Assembly: GCA_036645955.1 (NCBI GenBank)
Contig: JAVXND010000009.1
Location: 1-64,000 of the forward strand
Direction: 5' to 3'
Source of the DNA: Limiplasma sp036645955
Lineage (GTDB): Bacteria; Bacillota; Clostridia; Christensenellales; Aristaeellaceae
Length of the DNA stretch: 64,000 nucleotides
How positions within the stretch are numbered: the first letter of the stretch is position 1; every line of letters starts with the position of its first letter. Positions 22,939-31,787 of this stretch are shown here, in pieces. The notes under the pieces are model-generated. The model was not told the origin of the DNA, did no database searches, and saw only the letters and a list, made by a program, of their open reading frames with translations. A program made the translations under genes and the position numbers.

Positions 22939-25170
22939 CTAATGATCCGTTGGTAAAGCATCAGAATATACCGCGTAGCTATCCTTTCCCTGAGCTTTGG
23001 CATGGTACATAGCGCTATCCGCATTTTGATACAGCTCGGCAAAATTTTTGCCGTGGGCTGGAAACATTGCAATCCCAATGGTGCCCGAAATTTTATAGTC
23101 GTTCTTTAAACCGGTATACATGCAGTGAAACCTATGGCAAATCTGCTGTGCTTTTTGGATCGCTATTTTTTCGTTGGGCAAATTATTGATGTATACGGCA
23201 AATTCATCTCCGCCAATCCGCCCTACCACGTCGCTTTCTTGAAATAAGGCAAGCAGCTCATGAGCCACCTCCGCAAGCACCGCATCCCCAAATGCATGCC
23301 CGAGCTTGTCGTTCACGTTTTTAAAGCTGTCCAAATCAATCAACAAAAACGCTCCCATGATCTTGGCTTCTGCGGCGGCCTCCGTTACGGCTTTCATGCG
23401 CAGCTCTGTGGTCATCTTGTTATATAGCCCCGTTAAAAGATCCCGCTCCGCTTTTTGCTGTAAGGAAAGCTCTTTTTGCTTCATTTCGTTAATATTTCGA
23501 ACACAGCCCACGCAGTGCAGGCTTTGCGTATCCTCGTCAAAAAACAATTGAATCGAGCAATGAACCCAGAGCGGTTCACCGTTCACGCACCGACGGTATT
23601 CAATGCTTTTGTGCAAAATTCCCGCTTCATAATCCCTGGTGAGCATGTTCGCGTTTAATTGTGTACGTACCAGCTCACGGTCAGGCTCATATACCAGCTG
23701 TACCATCAGCTGTTCCAGCACATCTCCCAAATCGTCGTTCTTTGCTTGTCCATCTGCTTCTATGTTATTTTCATGTCCGCTCAAAAAGCGCCGATGTGTC
23801 ACATCCGCCTCATAATAGGAGGTGCCTTCCTTGCCGCTCATTTCCAGATAGCGTGCTTCGCGTTTGTATTGAAACTCCACGCTTTTTTCGCGTGAAATAT
23901 CCTGCAAAATACCAATGGCGCGAACCGGCTTTCCTTCATCGTCAAAAATAGCCGTAAAAGTAAGGCGATTCCACAAAATGCGCCCATCCGCCGCACGCGT
24001 TTTCAATATGCCGCTGCAGCCTTTAACGCCTTCCTCCAATTGGCGAAACAAATCCAAATAATCGTTTTTTGATTCTGCCAGCACCGTTCCGTTATCCAAA
24101 ATGCTCTGCGGCATATGCTCTAGCAGCTCTGGCACGCCATAGATGTCCTTTGCCTTTGAGGAATGGTACATCACGTGAGTGATCATATCGTAGTCTATGA
24201 TAATATCCTCTATGCTCTGCATCGCAATTCTGTAGCGTTCTTCATCCACCCTCAGGTTACGCTCGGTTTCTTTTTTGCCGCTGATGTCTGTCAAAATCCA
24301 TACGCCTACCTCCTGTCCGCGAAGCACCGTGCGTTTTCCGCGAAGCAGTACCCACAGAAACGAATCGTTTGTACCATGCAAGCGATGTTCAATATTCACG
24401 TTGTTCCCGCAAGCCAGCTGATCGTTGATGATTTTTGTCAGCTCCGCCACATCCTCCGCCGCAACCCACTGCAAAGCGCGCTGTCCAATAATTTGCTGTT
24501 CCTCTTTTTGAATCATATCGCGGTAGCCTTGATTGCATCGAATAACGGGAAAGCCTTCGCTCATGGTTGTAATCAGCACGCCGCCAATCATGTTTTCGGA
24601 CATGGTTTCAAGCTCGATGGTTTTTTCTTCCAGTGCTTTTTGCGTTTCTACTATTTCGGTGATGTCCTGAATCAGCTCTATGTATTTACCGTCGCTCGGC
24701 TGTTCAAAATCAAGCGCCGCCGTGCTCACCATGTAGCTTTTGCCTTCCTTGTGATAATAGGAGCGCCCATTTCCAGTATGCTCCATCTGCTCAATGGAGC
24801 ATTCGGGCGTATGGCAAATGCAGGTGTTTAGTTTGTGGCACGGCTGCCCCACCATAGTGCCTTTGCATTGAAACAAATCCAATGTGCTTTGGTTAATCAG
24901 CTTGATGCAGTGGTTTTCGTCCACCACAAACAGCGGCAGCGGGATGCAATCCAGCGTTTTGGCAAGACGGTCGCGTTCTTTGCAAAGCAACGCCTGTGTT
25001 TTTTTGTTTTGATAAGCAATATGCAGGGTGAACACCGCAAACAGCACGCCCGTTCCTGCCAGCAGGGAAAATGCCTCCGAATCCGTATTTGCCGCAAAAA
25101 TATAGAATGGGATACAAACAATGAAGAGGATCAAGACCCCCATGATTTCCTTTTTTCTGATTGCATTCAC
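22939..25170 (-). CDS. Membrane multi-PAS diguanylate cyclase
   Basis: 743 residues from GTG 25170, chosen for GAGGAGGGGGAG upstream; the longer frame (25212) would include the ribosome-binding site in its coding sequence. Two helices at about 10-45 anchor the protein. Then come about four PAS-like modules (about 70-190, 195-310, 320-445 and 455-580) ending in characteristic DIT/DIS/NIN motifs (LIQDITEI, ILTDISGKK, ILQDISREK, CVRNINEMK). The first PAS region has several Cys (CHKLNTCICHTPEC), possibly a redox or metal site. The C-terminal GGDEF domain (about 585-740) is intact: RIGGDEF, with DLDSFKNVND. No EAL, so it should make c-di-GMP in response to a cytoplasmic cue. Confidence 0.92.
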   Translation of the reverse strand: MNAIRKKEIMGVLILFIVCIPFYIFAANTDSEAFSLLAGTGVLFAVFTLHIAYQNKKTQALLCKERDRLAKTLDCIPLPLFVVDENHCIKLINQSTLDLFQCKGTMVGQPCHKLNTCICHTPECSIEQMEHTGNGRSYYHKEGKSYMVSTAALDFEQPSDGKYIELIQDITEIVETQKALEEKTIELETMSENMIGGVLITTMSEGFPVIRCNQGYRDMIQKEEQQIIGQRALQWVAAEDVAELTKIINDQLACGNNVNIEHRLHGTNDSFLWVLLRGKRTVLRGQEVGVWILTDISGKKETERNLRVDEERYRIAMQSIEDIIIDYDMITHVMYHSSKAKDIYGVPELLEHMPQSILDNGTVLAESKNDYLDLFRQLEEGVKGCSGILKTRAADGRILWNRLTFTAIFDDEGKPVRAIGILQDISREKSVEFQYKREARYLEMSGKEGTSYYEADVTHRRFLSGHENNIEADGQAKNDDLGDVLEQLMVQLVYEPDRELVRTQLNANMLTRDYEAGILHKSIEYRRCVNGEPLWVHCSIQLFFDEDTQSLHCVGCVRNINEMKQKELSLQQKAERDLLTGLYNKMTTELRMKAVTEAAAEAKIMGAFLLIDLDSFKNVNDKLGHAFGDAVLAEVAHELLALFQESDVVGRIGGDEFAVYINNLPNEKIAIQKAQQICHRFHCMYTGLKNDYKISGTIGIAMFPAHGKNFAELYQNADSAMYHAKAQGKDSYAVYSDALPTDH

Positions 25171-25314
25171 AGCAATCTCCCCCTCCTCTTTTGTAAAAAG
25201 CGGCATAACCAATAGGCAAACACGGCAGCACCAGATTTGACATCCTCATCATCGTATGCAACCCATTGATTCCCCGCTGTTTCATCCTGCTTTTGGCGTT
25301 CGTATCATTGGATC

Positions 25315-25343
25315 ATTATACCGCAAGAAAAGCTGAAAGTCCA
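25315..25343 (-). promoter_or_regulatory. Promoter of the PAS-GGDEF gene
   Basis: TGGACT (25338-25343), 17 bases, TATAAT (25315-25320), the latter preceded by GCGG. Leader of about 135 bases; I looked for a c-di-GMP riboswitch consensus in it and found none. Confidence 0.5.
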
Positions 25344-25394
25344 GCGGTGCACAATCGTCTATCCCCGTGGACCATCCGCCATTGCCCGTACCGC

Positions 25395-26732
25395 TTAGGC
25401 GCTCATTTGCCCATCGCTAGCATCAATCATCATCAGCACTTGAACCTCCGCGCCGCTGTCCGCATCCACATACACGCGGTACTCATGCTCGCCGTAGCGC
25501 CCCGACACCTCGTAGCACAGCCGTTCTACATCACGGTAGCTAATCACGCACAGGCGAGCCTCCTTTTCAGTGAGCCTCGAGCTTACCTTGTCAAGCGCCT
25601 GCGCCTTGGTAAGCTTCGGGGTGAGTTTGCCGCGCTTTACGTGGTTCATGAGGTAATTGTGGCTCTCCAAGCCCACCACCTCGCCTGTATCCATGCGCAC
25701 CTGCACCTTGATTAAATCGGGATATAACAGCACACCCTCCTGCACAGACGCAAAATTCATAACCGCCAAGCCGTCATACACCTGATAGTGATTCGCTTCC
25801 ATTTCACCATAGCCGCGCGATAGCAGAAAGGCATTTGCCTTTTGCATGCACTCCTCCAGCGTGAGCGCAGCGGCAAATTGCGCATGCTCCGGCACCATCC
25901 AAAGCACCCGTCCGCCCTGCTTGGTCACCTCCACATTCAGCTTGGCGCCCTCCTTTAATGTCAGAATCACGCCAAAGCAAGCCAGCTCGCCAGCGGTTTC
26001 TGTGCCCTGCTCCGCGCTTTGAACGCGCTCCTTGCCCACAAAATCCTGCGCAATGCGCAGCGCCTGCCCTGCATCAATATACTCCTCCCCAAGGGCTTTG
26101 GGTTTACCAAAATTGCGCGCGTCCGAAAATGCGCCGTCGTAAATCATGCTGGGGTAATCCATGCCGTTATCGCCATCAGCCACCTGCTCCAGCGGCCGCG
26201 CGGCAAGCTGAGCTTCTTGATAAAACGCATTGGATTGGCTTGCCATTTGCAGGCTTTGCTTGAGCATGTCCCCCTGAGCGGTCACAAATTGCCCCAACAG
26301 AAGCGAGCATTGGCTTTCCATACTGCGAAGCTGCTCCTCCTGCACGCTGGATAACGCACCGCCCGCCGCCATGGAAAGCGCTAACCCCATGGTGTATTCC
26401 GAAAGCTGATTGCAAAACTTGACCGTTTCACCCATCGCCACATGGGAAAGGGGCAGGGCTGAAAGACCTGTCACCACCGCGTCCGCTTGCTTGCTCGCAC
26501 CCGCTAACAGCTCCATGCAGGTACGCGGTGCCCTGGCTATAGGTGCCTTGCCCAGCTTGATGCCAATGGCCTGCAAATGCTCCTGCGTTTCAAGCACGCG
26601 CTGTGCATAGCCTTCCTCCAATGTACGGGTTGCTTGCTGTGCCTGTGTGCCGTAATCAAAGCTTAAAAAAACCGCGATCACAAGTGCCAGGCTCAAAAAC
26701 GTATAGAGAATCACATGGTGCTTGGGTTGCAT
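25395..26732 (-). CDS. ypeB: Germination protein YpeB (SleB partner)
   Basis: 445 residues from ATG 26732, with GGAGG 7 bases upstream (an ATG 21 bases earlier precedes the ribosome-binding site). One N-terminal helix (about 8-24). The body up to about residue 200 is helical and has YpeB-type signatures such as ETVKFCNQLSEYTMGLA. The C-terminal half holds PepSY-like repeats (around IAQDFVGKERVQ, ECMQKANAFLLSRGYG and KAQALDKVSSRLTEKEARL). YpeB localises and stabilises SleB in the spore. It is encoded right after sleB, 48 bases away, as in other spore formers. Strong evidence that the organism sporulates. Confidence 0.93.
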   Translation of the reverse strand: MQPKHHVILYTFLSLALVIAVFLSFDYGTQAQQATRTLEEGYAQRVLETQEHLQAIGIKLGKAPIARAPRTCMELLAGASKQADAVVTGLSALPLSHVAMGETVKFCNQLSEYTMGLALSMAAGGALSSVQEEQLRSMESQCSLLLGQFVTAQGDMLKQSLQMASQSNAFYQEAQLAARPLEQVADGDNGMDYPSMIYDGAFSDARNFGKPKALGEEYIDAGQALRIAQDFVGKERVQSAEQGTETAGELACFGVILTLKEGAKLNVEVTKQGGRVLWMVPEHAQFAAALTLEECMQKANAFLLSRGYGEMEANHYQVYDGLAVMNFASVQEGVLLYPDLIKVQVRMDTGEVVGLESHNYLMNHVKRGKLTPKLTKAQALDKVSSRLTEKEARLCVISYRDVERLCYEVSGRYGEHEYRVYVDADSGAEVQVLMMIDASDGQMSA

Positions 26733-26780
26733 GTACAAGCCTCCTTTTTTCATGCTGTTATAAAATGATTAGGATATCAT

Positions 26781-27464
26781 CTAAATGGCGAAATTGTGCT
26801 TGCCAATGCTCAGCTGTACCTTGCGTGTCCAAATCCACCCGTTGGTTGCGGTCACGGGGTTGTAATAGTAAATACAGCCGCCGGAGGGGTCCCAGCCATT
26901 GAGCGCATCACGCGCGGCGCGCAGGCTATCGTTGTCAGGGGTCAGGTTGATCTGCCCATCCGCTACCGCATCAAAAGCCCCTGCTTGGTAAATCACCCCG
27001 CTGATGGTATTGGGGAATAGCGGGCTCTTCACGCGGTTTAATACCACCGCGGCCACCGCCACCTTACCCACATAGGGTTCGCCTCGCGCCTCACCGTGCA
27101 CCAGCCGCCCCAAGAGATAGCTTTCGCTCTCGTTATAGCCTGCCGCCGCCACCGTGCCAGATAGCTGTACGCCAAGCGCCGCCGCCGTGGTCGCACCCAC
27201 CACGCCATCCGCATTCAGCCCGTTTTTGCGCTGAAACTTCACCACTGCATCATAGGTTTGCTTGCCAAAGGTACCATCTGCCGCGGCGGTTGTATAGCCA
27301 TATTGCTTCAGCTTTTGCTGAATCAGCCGCACCTGATCTCCCTTGCTGCCCCACGCAATCACCGCATCCGCTTCCGCAAAGCACAAAAATAGCGCAAATG
27401 TCACCAGTGCCGCCGCTATTTGCAGGCATAGCTCCTTCTTGCTTGTTTTTCGCTCTTCCATCAT
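26781..27464 (-). CDS. sleB: Spore cortex-lytic enzyme SleB
   Basis: 227 residues from ATG 27464 (a second ATG follows directly); GGGAGG lies 8 bases upstream. Signal/anchor at about 13-32. Residues about 37-95 are a peptidoglycan-binding domain 1 (GSKGDQVRLIQQKLKQYGY, DGTFGKQT). Residues about 110-227 are the hydrolase_2 lytic transglycosylase domain with the catalytic Glu in GRLVHGEARGE. It degrades spore cortex during germination. Pairs with ypeB. A possible forespore-type -10 (CATACAA) lies upstream but without a good -35. Confidence 0.95.
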   Translation of the reverse strand: MMEERKTSKKELCLQIAAALVTFALFLCFAEADAVIAWGSKGDQVRLIQQKLKQYGYTTAAADGTFGKQTYDAVVKFQRKNGLNADGVVGATTAAALGVQLSGTVAAAGYNESESYLLGRLVHGEARGEPYVGKVAVAAVVLNRVKSPLFPNTISGVIYQAGAFDAVADGQINLTPDNDSLRAARDALNGWDPSGGCIYYYNPVTATNGWIWTRKVQLSIGKHNFAI

Positions 27465-27575
27465 GATAAAGCCCTCCCCTATGAAGCGTTGTTCACATGG
27501 AAGGATTGCCCAACAGCGATGATTGTATGCATGCGAAGCACAGCCGCTGTGCTCTTGACATCCGTATCCTGCTGT

Positions 27576-27604
27576 TTGACATCCAACCCAAAAGGGCGTA
27601 TGAT
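27576..27604 (+). promoter_or_regulatory. Promoter of the YhhN-family gene
   Basis: TTGACA (27576-27581), 17 bases, TATGAT (27599-27604). It lies in the divergent gap with sleB. Confidence 0.75.
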
Positions 27605-27630
27605 ATTTCCAAAAGGATGGTTGCAAAAAA

Positions 27631-28287
27631 ATGCTTTACATTGTTTTATCCATTGTGCTTATTTGGCTGGTGCTCATGCCCCTGCATTTTCGTTCCAAGG
27701 CTTGGCATTCCAAGGTGCCCACACGCATTGCAAAGGTTGTGCCTACGCTGATCGCCGCGGCCTTTGCCGCCTATGCCTGCTTTTTTACGCACACCCCACA
27801 GCCCTACGCAATGCTCGTTTTCATCGGGCTGTGCATATGCACATTGGCAGACCTCATGATTGAAATACGCTTTGAGGTGGGCGGCGCGCTTTTTTTCATA
27901 GGCCATGTGTTCTATGTGGCGGCGCTGGCATTTTTTCGCATGTTTTCATGGCAAAATGCGATGGTCTTTGTGGCTGCGGTTGCTTTGCTCCTGTTTTTCA
28001 TATTGCGCTACCGCGCACAGCTTCCGCATAAGCTCTTGCTTTATGGGCTGATTACCTATTCTCTGGCTTTGTCCGCATTGCTGGCGCTCAGCCTGCCCCT
28101 GCCCTTTATGGCCTATTCCACCAGCGCGCTTTGTGCCGCCGTTGGTGCGGCGCTCTTTGTAGCGTCAGATATGACCCTTTGCCACAACACGCTTTGCAGC
28201 AAGCCTGTCCCCTACCACTTCTTCAGCCTTGGGCTTTACTATATGGGGCAGCTGTTTTTGGCGCTCAGCACCATGCCGCGCCCCTGA
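27631..28287 (+). CDS. YhhN/TMEM86 family membrane protein (lysoplasmalogenase-like)
   Basis: 218 residues, ATG 27631 after AAAGGATGG. About eight hydrophobic helices. Family signatures are visible: the acidic residues in LADLMIEI after helix 3-4, GHVFYVAAL, and FVASDMTLCHN in the seventh helix with its Asp. Eukaryotic and some bacterial members hydrolyse lysoplasmalogen; plasmalogens do occur in anaerobic clostridia, so an enzymatic role in ether-lipid turnover is plausible. The next gene starts 18 bases downstream and probably shares the transcript. Confidence 0.85.
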   Translation: MLYIVLSIVLIWLVLMPLHFRSKAWHSKVPTRIAKVVPTLIAAAFAAYACFFTHTPQPYAMLVFIGLCICTLADLMIEIRFEVGGALFFIGHVFYVAALAFFRMFSWQNAMVFVAAVALLLFFILRYRAQLPHKLLLYGLITYSLALSALLALSLPLPFMAYSTSALCAAVGAALFVASDMTLCHNTLCSKPVPYHFFSLGLYYMGQLFLALSTMPRP

Positions 28288-28305
28288 CAGAAAGGAAGGA
28301 AGCCC

Positions 28306-29247
28306 TTGGAAGATTTGCTTTTTTCCCTTCAAACCGTGTTCCCCTTGCTGATGATGATGGCGGTTGGCTTTGCGGCACGGCGTGCGGGTTTTGTTAACCC
28401 TACGGGCATTCGCCAGCTCAACGCCTGCGTATTTCGTATTTTTCTGCCTCTCCTGCTTTGCTTTAACATCATGGATACTAAGCGGGGCACCGCCGTGGAT
28501 GGTTTTGTGCTCCTGTATGCACTGCTTGGCACGCTTGCTTGCTTTGCTGTGCTGTTTTTGCTTGTGCCAAAGCTATGCCGCGTACAAAATGTGCGCGGGG
28601 TGATGATTCAGGGCATTGCCCGAAGCAACTATGCCATTTTTGGCATTCCGCTGGTAATGGCCATGTACCCAACGGCTGATTTATCCATTGCGGCGTTCAT
28701 GGTTGTGGTGGTGGTGCCCGTGTTCAATGTGCTTTCGACCATTGCGCTCATGGCCTATGGCGATCACAGCACAAGCGCGGCGAAGCTGCTCAAGGGCATA
28801 CTGCTCAACCCCTTGATTTTGGGCACGGCGGCAGGCTTTTTGCTGTGGCAGCTTCAATGCCCCATTCCCCTGCTTATCGCAACCCCCTTGCGCAAGCTCG
28901 CCTCCATCGCCACCCCGCTTGCGCTGTTTTTGCTGGGTGCTTCGCTGGACTTTGGCAAGGCGCGGTCTAATCTGCGCCTGATTACCATTGGGGTTGTGGG
29001 CAGGCTGATCCTTGTTCCGCTGGTTTTTCTCACAGGCGCTGTAGTGCTGGGCATTCGCGATGTATCCTTGGCAACGCTGATTGCCGTTTTTGCCTCTCCC
29101 ACCTCGGTAAGCAGCTTCCCCATGGCCCAGCAAATGGGCGGAAACGATGAGCTTGCGGGGGGTCAAGTGGTGTTTTCAACGGTTTTTTCCATTCTTACGG
29201 TTTTTTTATGGGTATTGGTGTTGAAAAGCTTTGGGTTCCTTGCATAA
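28306..29247 (+). CDS. Auxin efflux carrier (AEC) family transporter
   Basis: 313 residues from TTG 28306, with AAGGAAGGA 5 bases upstream. Ten helices in two halves. Typical motifs: GFAARRAGFVN after helix 1, GIARSNYAIFGIP, and in the second half LFLLGASLDF and ASPTSVSSFPMAQQMGG. Bacterial AEC members export organic acids, often malate or similar carboxylates; the substrate cannot be read from sequence. It follows the YhhN-family gene in one unit. The promoter of aroA overlaps its 3' end. Confidence 0.9.
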   Translation: MEDLLFSLQTVFPLLMMMAVGFAARRAGFVNPTGIRQLNACVFRIFLPLLLCFNIMDTKRGTAVDGFVLLYALLGTLACFAVLFLLVPKLCRVQNVRGVMIQGIARSNYAIFGIPLVMAMYPTADLSIAAFMVVVVVPVFNVLSTIALMAYGDHSTSAAKLLKGILLNPLILGTAAGFLLWQLQCPIPLLIATPLRKLASIATPLALFLLGASLDFGKARSNLRLITIGVVGRLILVPLVFLTGAVVLGIRDVSLATLIAVFASPTSVSSFPMAQQMGGNDELAGGQVVFSTVFSILTVFLWVLVLKSFGFLA

Positions 29248-29259
29248 GTATGCTATAAT
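29231..29259 (+). promoter_or_regulatory. Promoter of aroA-aroC-rlmD
   Basis: TTGGGT (29231-29236), 17 bases, TATAAT (29254-29259). The -35 lies inside the last codons of the AEC gene. Confidence 0.6.
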
Positions 29260-29298
29260 GCAGAAAGGTTCCACATCATCTAGACCGGAGGAATCGCT

Positions 29299-30630
29299 GT
29301 GAGCTCCGTCACCTTTCACCCCTCAAGGCTTCATGGCTCCGTTGCCGTGCCCCCTGCCAAAAGCGAGGCGCATCGCATTTTGCTTCTATCCGCTATCGGC
29401 CGTGGAGAATGCCTTCTCCATGGCTTTGTGCCCCCTTTGTGCGACGATACACAGGCCATGCTCGCGGGCATTACCGCCCTCGGCGCAACCGTACACCACG
29501 AGGGCGACAAGCTCCGTATAGTACCCGCCCCCCCACCCGAACCAACAGCGCCGCCCATCACCGTCCATGTGGGCGCATGCGCGGCGGCGCTTCGCATGCT
29601 CATACCCGCTTTTTTGGTGCGCGGGCAAGCCGTGCGCTTCACCATGGAGCCAGCGCTCTTTGCCCGCCCGCTGAACGCGTTTGAACCGCTGATTGCGCAA
29701 ATTGGCGCTACCATGCGGCGCACCCCCGCAACCCCCACCGCGCCCGCCATGGTGGAGCTTTCAGGCGTACTGCATGCGGGATGCTACGAAATTGACGGTG
29801 CATTGTCCAGCCAATATGCATCCGGGCTGTTGATTGCCCTATCGCATGCCACAAATGAACTGGGGCAAGCCGCCCCTTCTGCCCTGATGGTAAAGCCGCC
29901 CATTGTGAGCCGTCCCTATTTGGATATGACCATCAAGCTGATGGAACGCTTTCATGTGCCTTGTGCAGAAAATAAGGAAGGCGTTTTTGTGTTGCCGCCC
30001 GCCACCGCTTCTTCACCAAGTGATGAGCGCATATCGGGTGATTGGTCACAGGCGGCGGTGCTTTTGTGCGCCAATGCCATGGGCAGCGGCATCATGCTAG
30101 ACGGCCTTTGCTGTGAAAAGGGCGACTGCTTGCAAGGGGACGCGCATGTGCTCGACGTGTTGTCCGCCATGGGCATGCGGCTTTACCGCACCCACGGCGA
30201 GCTTTATGCGGTAAGCCCCTCCCGCGCCGAACTAATGCCCGTTACGGTGGATTGCTCCGACATTCCCGATATCGCCCCCATTTTGGCGCTTACCTTAACG
30301 CAAGCGCACGGCACCTCCACGCTAAGCGGCGTAAGCAGATTGCGTGTAAAGGAATGTGACCGTCTTTGCGCCACGCTACACTTATTGCGCGAGCTAGGCG
30401 CAAAGCCACAGGTCAGCGCAGATGGCGATACCCTTACCGTTTGCGGCCCTGTGCGGCTTTGCGGCGGTTTTACAGCCGATGCGCAAAACGATCACCGCAT
30501 GGTAATGCTGTTAGCCGTTGCGGCGCTCATTGCAAGCAAGCCCATTACCGTAAGCGGTGTTGAATCGCTCAACAAATCTTGGCCAAGCTTTTTAAGCGAC
30601 TATCAAAAGCTGGGAGGAAAACTTTCATGA
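29299..30630 (+). CDS. aroA: 3-phosphoshikimate 1-carboxyvinyltransferase (EPSP synthase)
   Basis: 443 residues from GTG 29299, with GGAGG 7 bases upstream. Sixth step of the shikimate pathway: joins phosphoenolpyruvate to shikimate 3-phosphate. Motifs: PPAKSEAHR near residue 18-26 (active-site Lys), the SSQYASGLL region, DCSDIPDIAPILA with the catalytic Asp, RLRVKECDRL and AQNDHRMVM. The usual GNAGT glycine motif is replaced by HVGACAAALRML (about residues 91-102), as in divergent clostridial forms. Coupled to aroC by an ATGA overlap. Confidence 0.95.
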   Translation: MSSVTFHPSRLHGSVAVPPAKSEAHRILLLSAIGRGECLLHGFVPPLCDDTQAMLAGITALGATVHHEGDKLRIVPAPPPEPTAPPITVHVGACAAALRMLIPAFLVRGQAVRFTMEPALFARPLNAFEPLIAQIGATMRRTPATPTAPAMVELSGVLHAGCYEIDGALSSQYASGLLIALSHATNELGQAAPSALMVKPPIVSRPYLDMTIKLMERFHVPCAENKEGVFVLPPATASSPSDERISGDWSQAAVLLCANAMGSGIMLDGLCCEKGDCLQGDAHVLDVLSAMGMRLYRTHGELYAVSPSRAELMPVTVDCSDIPDIAPILALTLTQAHGTSTLSGVSRLRVKECDRLCATLHLLRELGAKPQVSADGDTLTVCGPVRLCGGFTADAQNDHRMVMLLAVAALIASKPITVSGVESLNKSWPSFLSDYQKLGGKLS

Positions 30631-31772
30631 GCAGCCGCATTGGGCACGCACTTTCCATTCAGCTCTTTGGGGAGAGCCACGGCAAAAGCGTAGGCGTTAC
30701 GCTGGATGGTTTGCCAGCGGGTCTTTTTCTGCCCATGGATGAAATCAACGCCTTCATACAGCGCCGCGCCTCGCGCGGCAGTGCCTTATCCACAGGGCGT
30801 GTGGAAAGCGATCAGCCCATCCTGCTAAGCGGCGTATACCGCGATTTCACCACTGGGCAGCCTCTCACCGCTATTTTTGAAAATGCGGACACGCATAGCG
30901 CGGATTACGATTTTTTACCAGACCATCCGCGCCCAGGTCATGCGGACTATCCTGCCACCATCAAGAGCGCAGGGTTTGACGATCTTCGCGGAAGCGGTCA
31001 CCACAGCGGACGGCTCACACTGCCCTATGCTTTTGCAGGCGCTGTGGCCATGCAATTGCTTGCAACCTTGGACATCAAGGTTCGTGCGCACATTCTGTCC
31101 GTTGGGGATATCAAAGAGGCTTCCGTAAACGCCATGAACCCGGCGCTTACCGCGCAATGCCTTTCAGCCGATGCGTACACGCCTTGGTTTGATGAAGCTG
31201 TGGGTGCGCGCATGAGCGAAGCCATTTTATCAGCCAAACGCGCAGGCGACTCGCTTGGCGGCGTGGTGGAGGTATTTGCCGCCGGCGCACCCGTGGGGCT
31301 GGGTGCCCCTTATTTTGATGGCTTTGAAGCCGTGGCGGCACAGCATTTTTTTAGCATCCCCGCAGTCAAGGGCGTGGAATTTGGCGTGGGCTTTGAAGCC
31401 GCCAAGCTGCGCGGCAGTGAATACAACGATCCCTACACCCTACAGGAGGGTCAGATCAAAACCACACGAAACAGCGCGGGCGGCTTGCTAGGCGGGCTTA
31501 CCAATGGCATGCCCATTCTTGCGCGGGTCGCGTTTCGCCCAACCCCCTCCATTGGGCTTTTGCAGCAAACGGTTTCGCTGTCCGAATTTTGTGAGCAAAG
31601 CTTTCAAGTGCATGGACGGCACGATCCTTGCGTGGCTTTGCGAGCCGTGCCCGTGGTGGAAAGTGCTCTGGCGCTTACGCTTTGCGAGCTTTGGCTGGAG
31701 CGCCGAGGCCATGCGCCCCTTTCTGTTTTTCAAGCGCCAGAACAAGCCAACCGAAACTGTTTGCCAATTTGA
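30627..31772 (+). CDS. aroC: Chorismate synthase
   Basis: 381 residues from ATG 30627, overlapping the aroA stop (ATGA) and preceded by GGGAGG. Makes chorismate from EPSP using reduced FMN. All signatures are present: GHALSIQLFGESHGKSVG at the N-terminus, RPGHADYPATIK, RGSGHHSGRLT (variant of the RxSARET-like loop), and GRHDPCVALRAVPVVES near the end. Ends earlier than many orthologues but the catalytic core is complete. The loop GSGHHSGR differs from the more common GGRxSAR form, as in other clostridial enzymes. Confidence 0.95.
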   Translation: MSSRIGHALSIQLFGESHGKSVGVTLDGLPAGLFLPMDEINAFIQRRASRGSALSTGRVESDQPILLSGVYRDFTTGQPLTAIFENADTHSADYDFLPDHPRPGHADYPATIKSAGFDDLRGSGHHSGRLTLPYAFAGAVAMQLLATLDIKVRAHILSVGDIKEASVNAMNPALTAQCLSADAYTPWFDEAVGARMSEAILSAKRAGDSLGGVVEVFAAGAPVGLGAPYFDGFEAVAAQHFFSIPAVKGVEFGVGFEAAKLRGSEYNDPYTLQEGQIKTTRNSAGGLLGGLTNGMPILARVAFRPTPSIGLLQQTVSLSEFCEQSFQVHGRHDPCVALRAVPVVESALALTLCELWLERRGHAPLSVFQAPEQANRNCLPI

Positions 31773-31787
31773 GAGGATGTTTTACCG

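Noticed and set aside
25171..25310. c-di-GMP riboswitch before the PAS-GGDEF gene
   Set aside because: Neither class I nor class II conserved motifs are visible in the leader.
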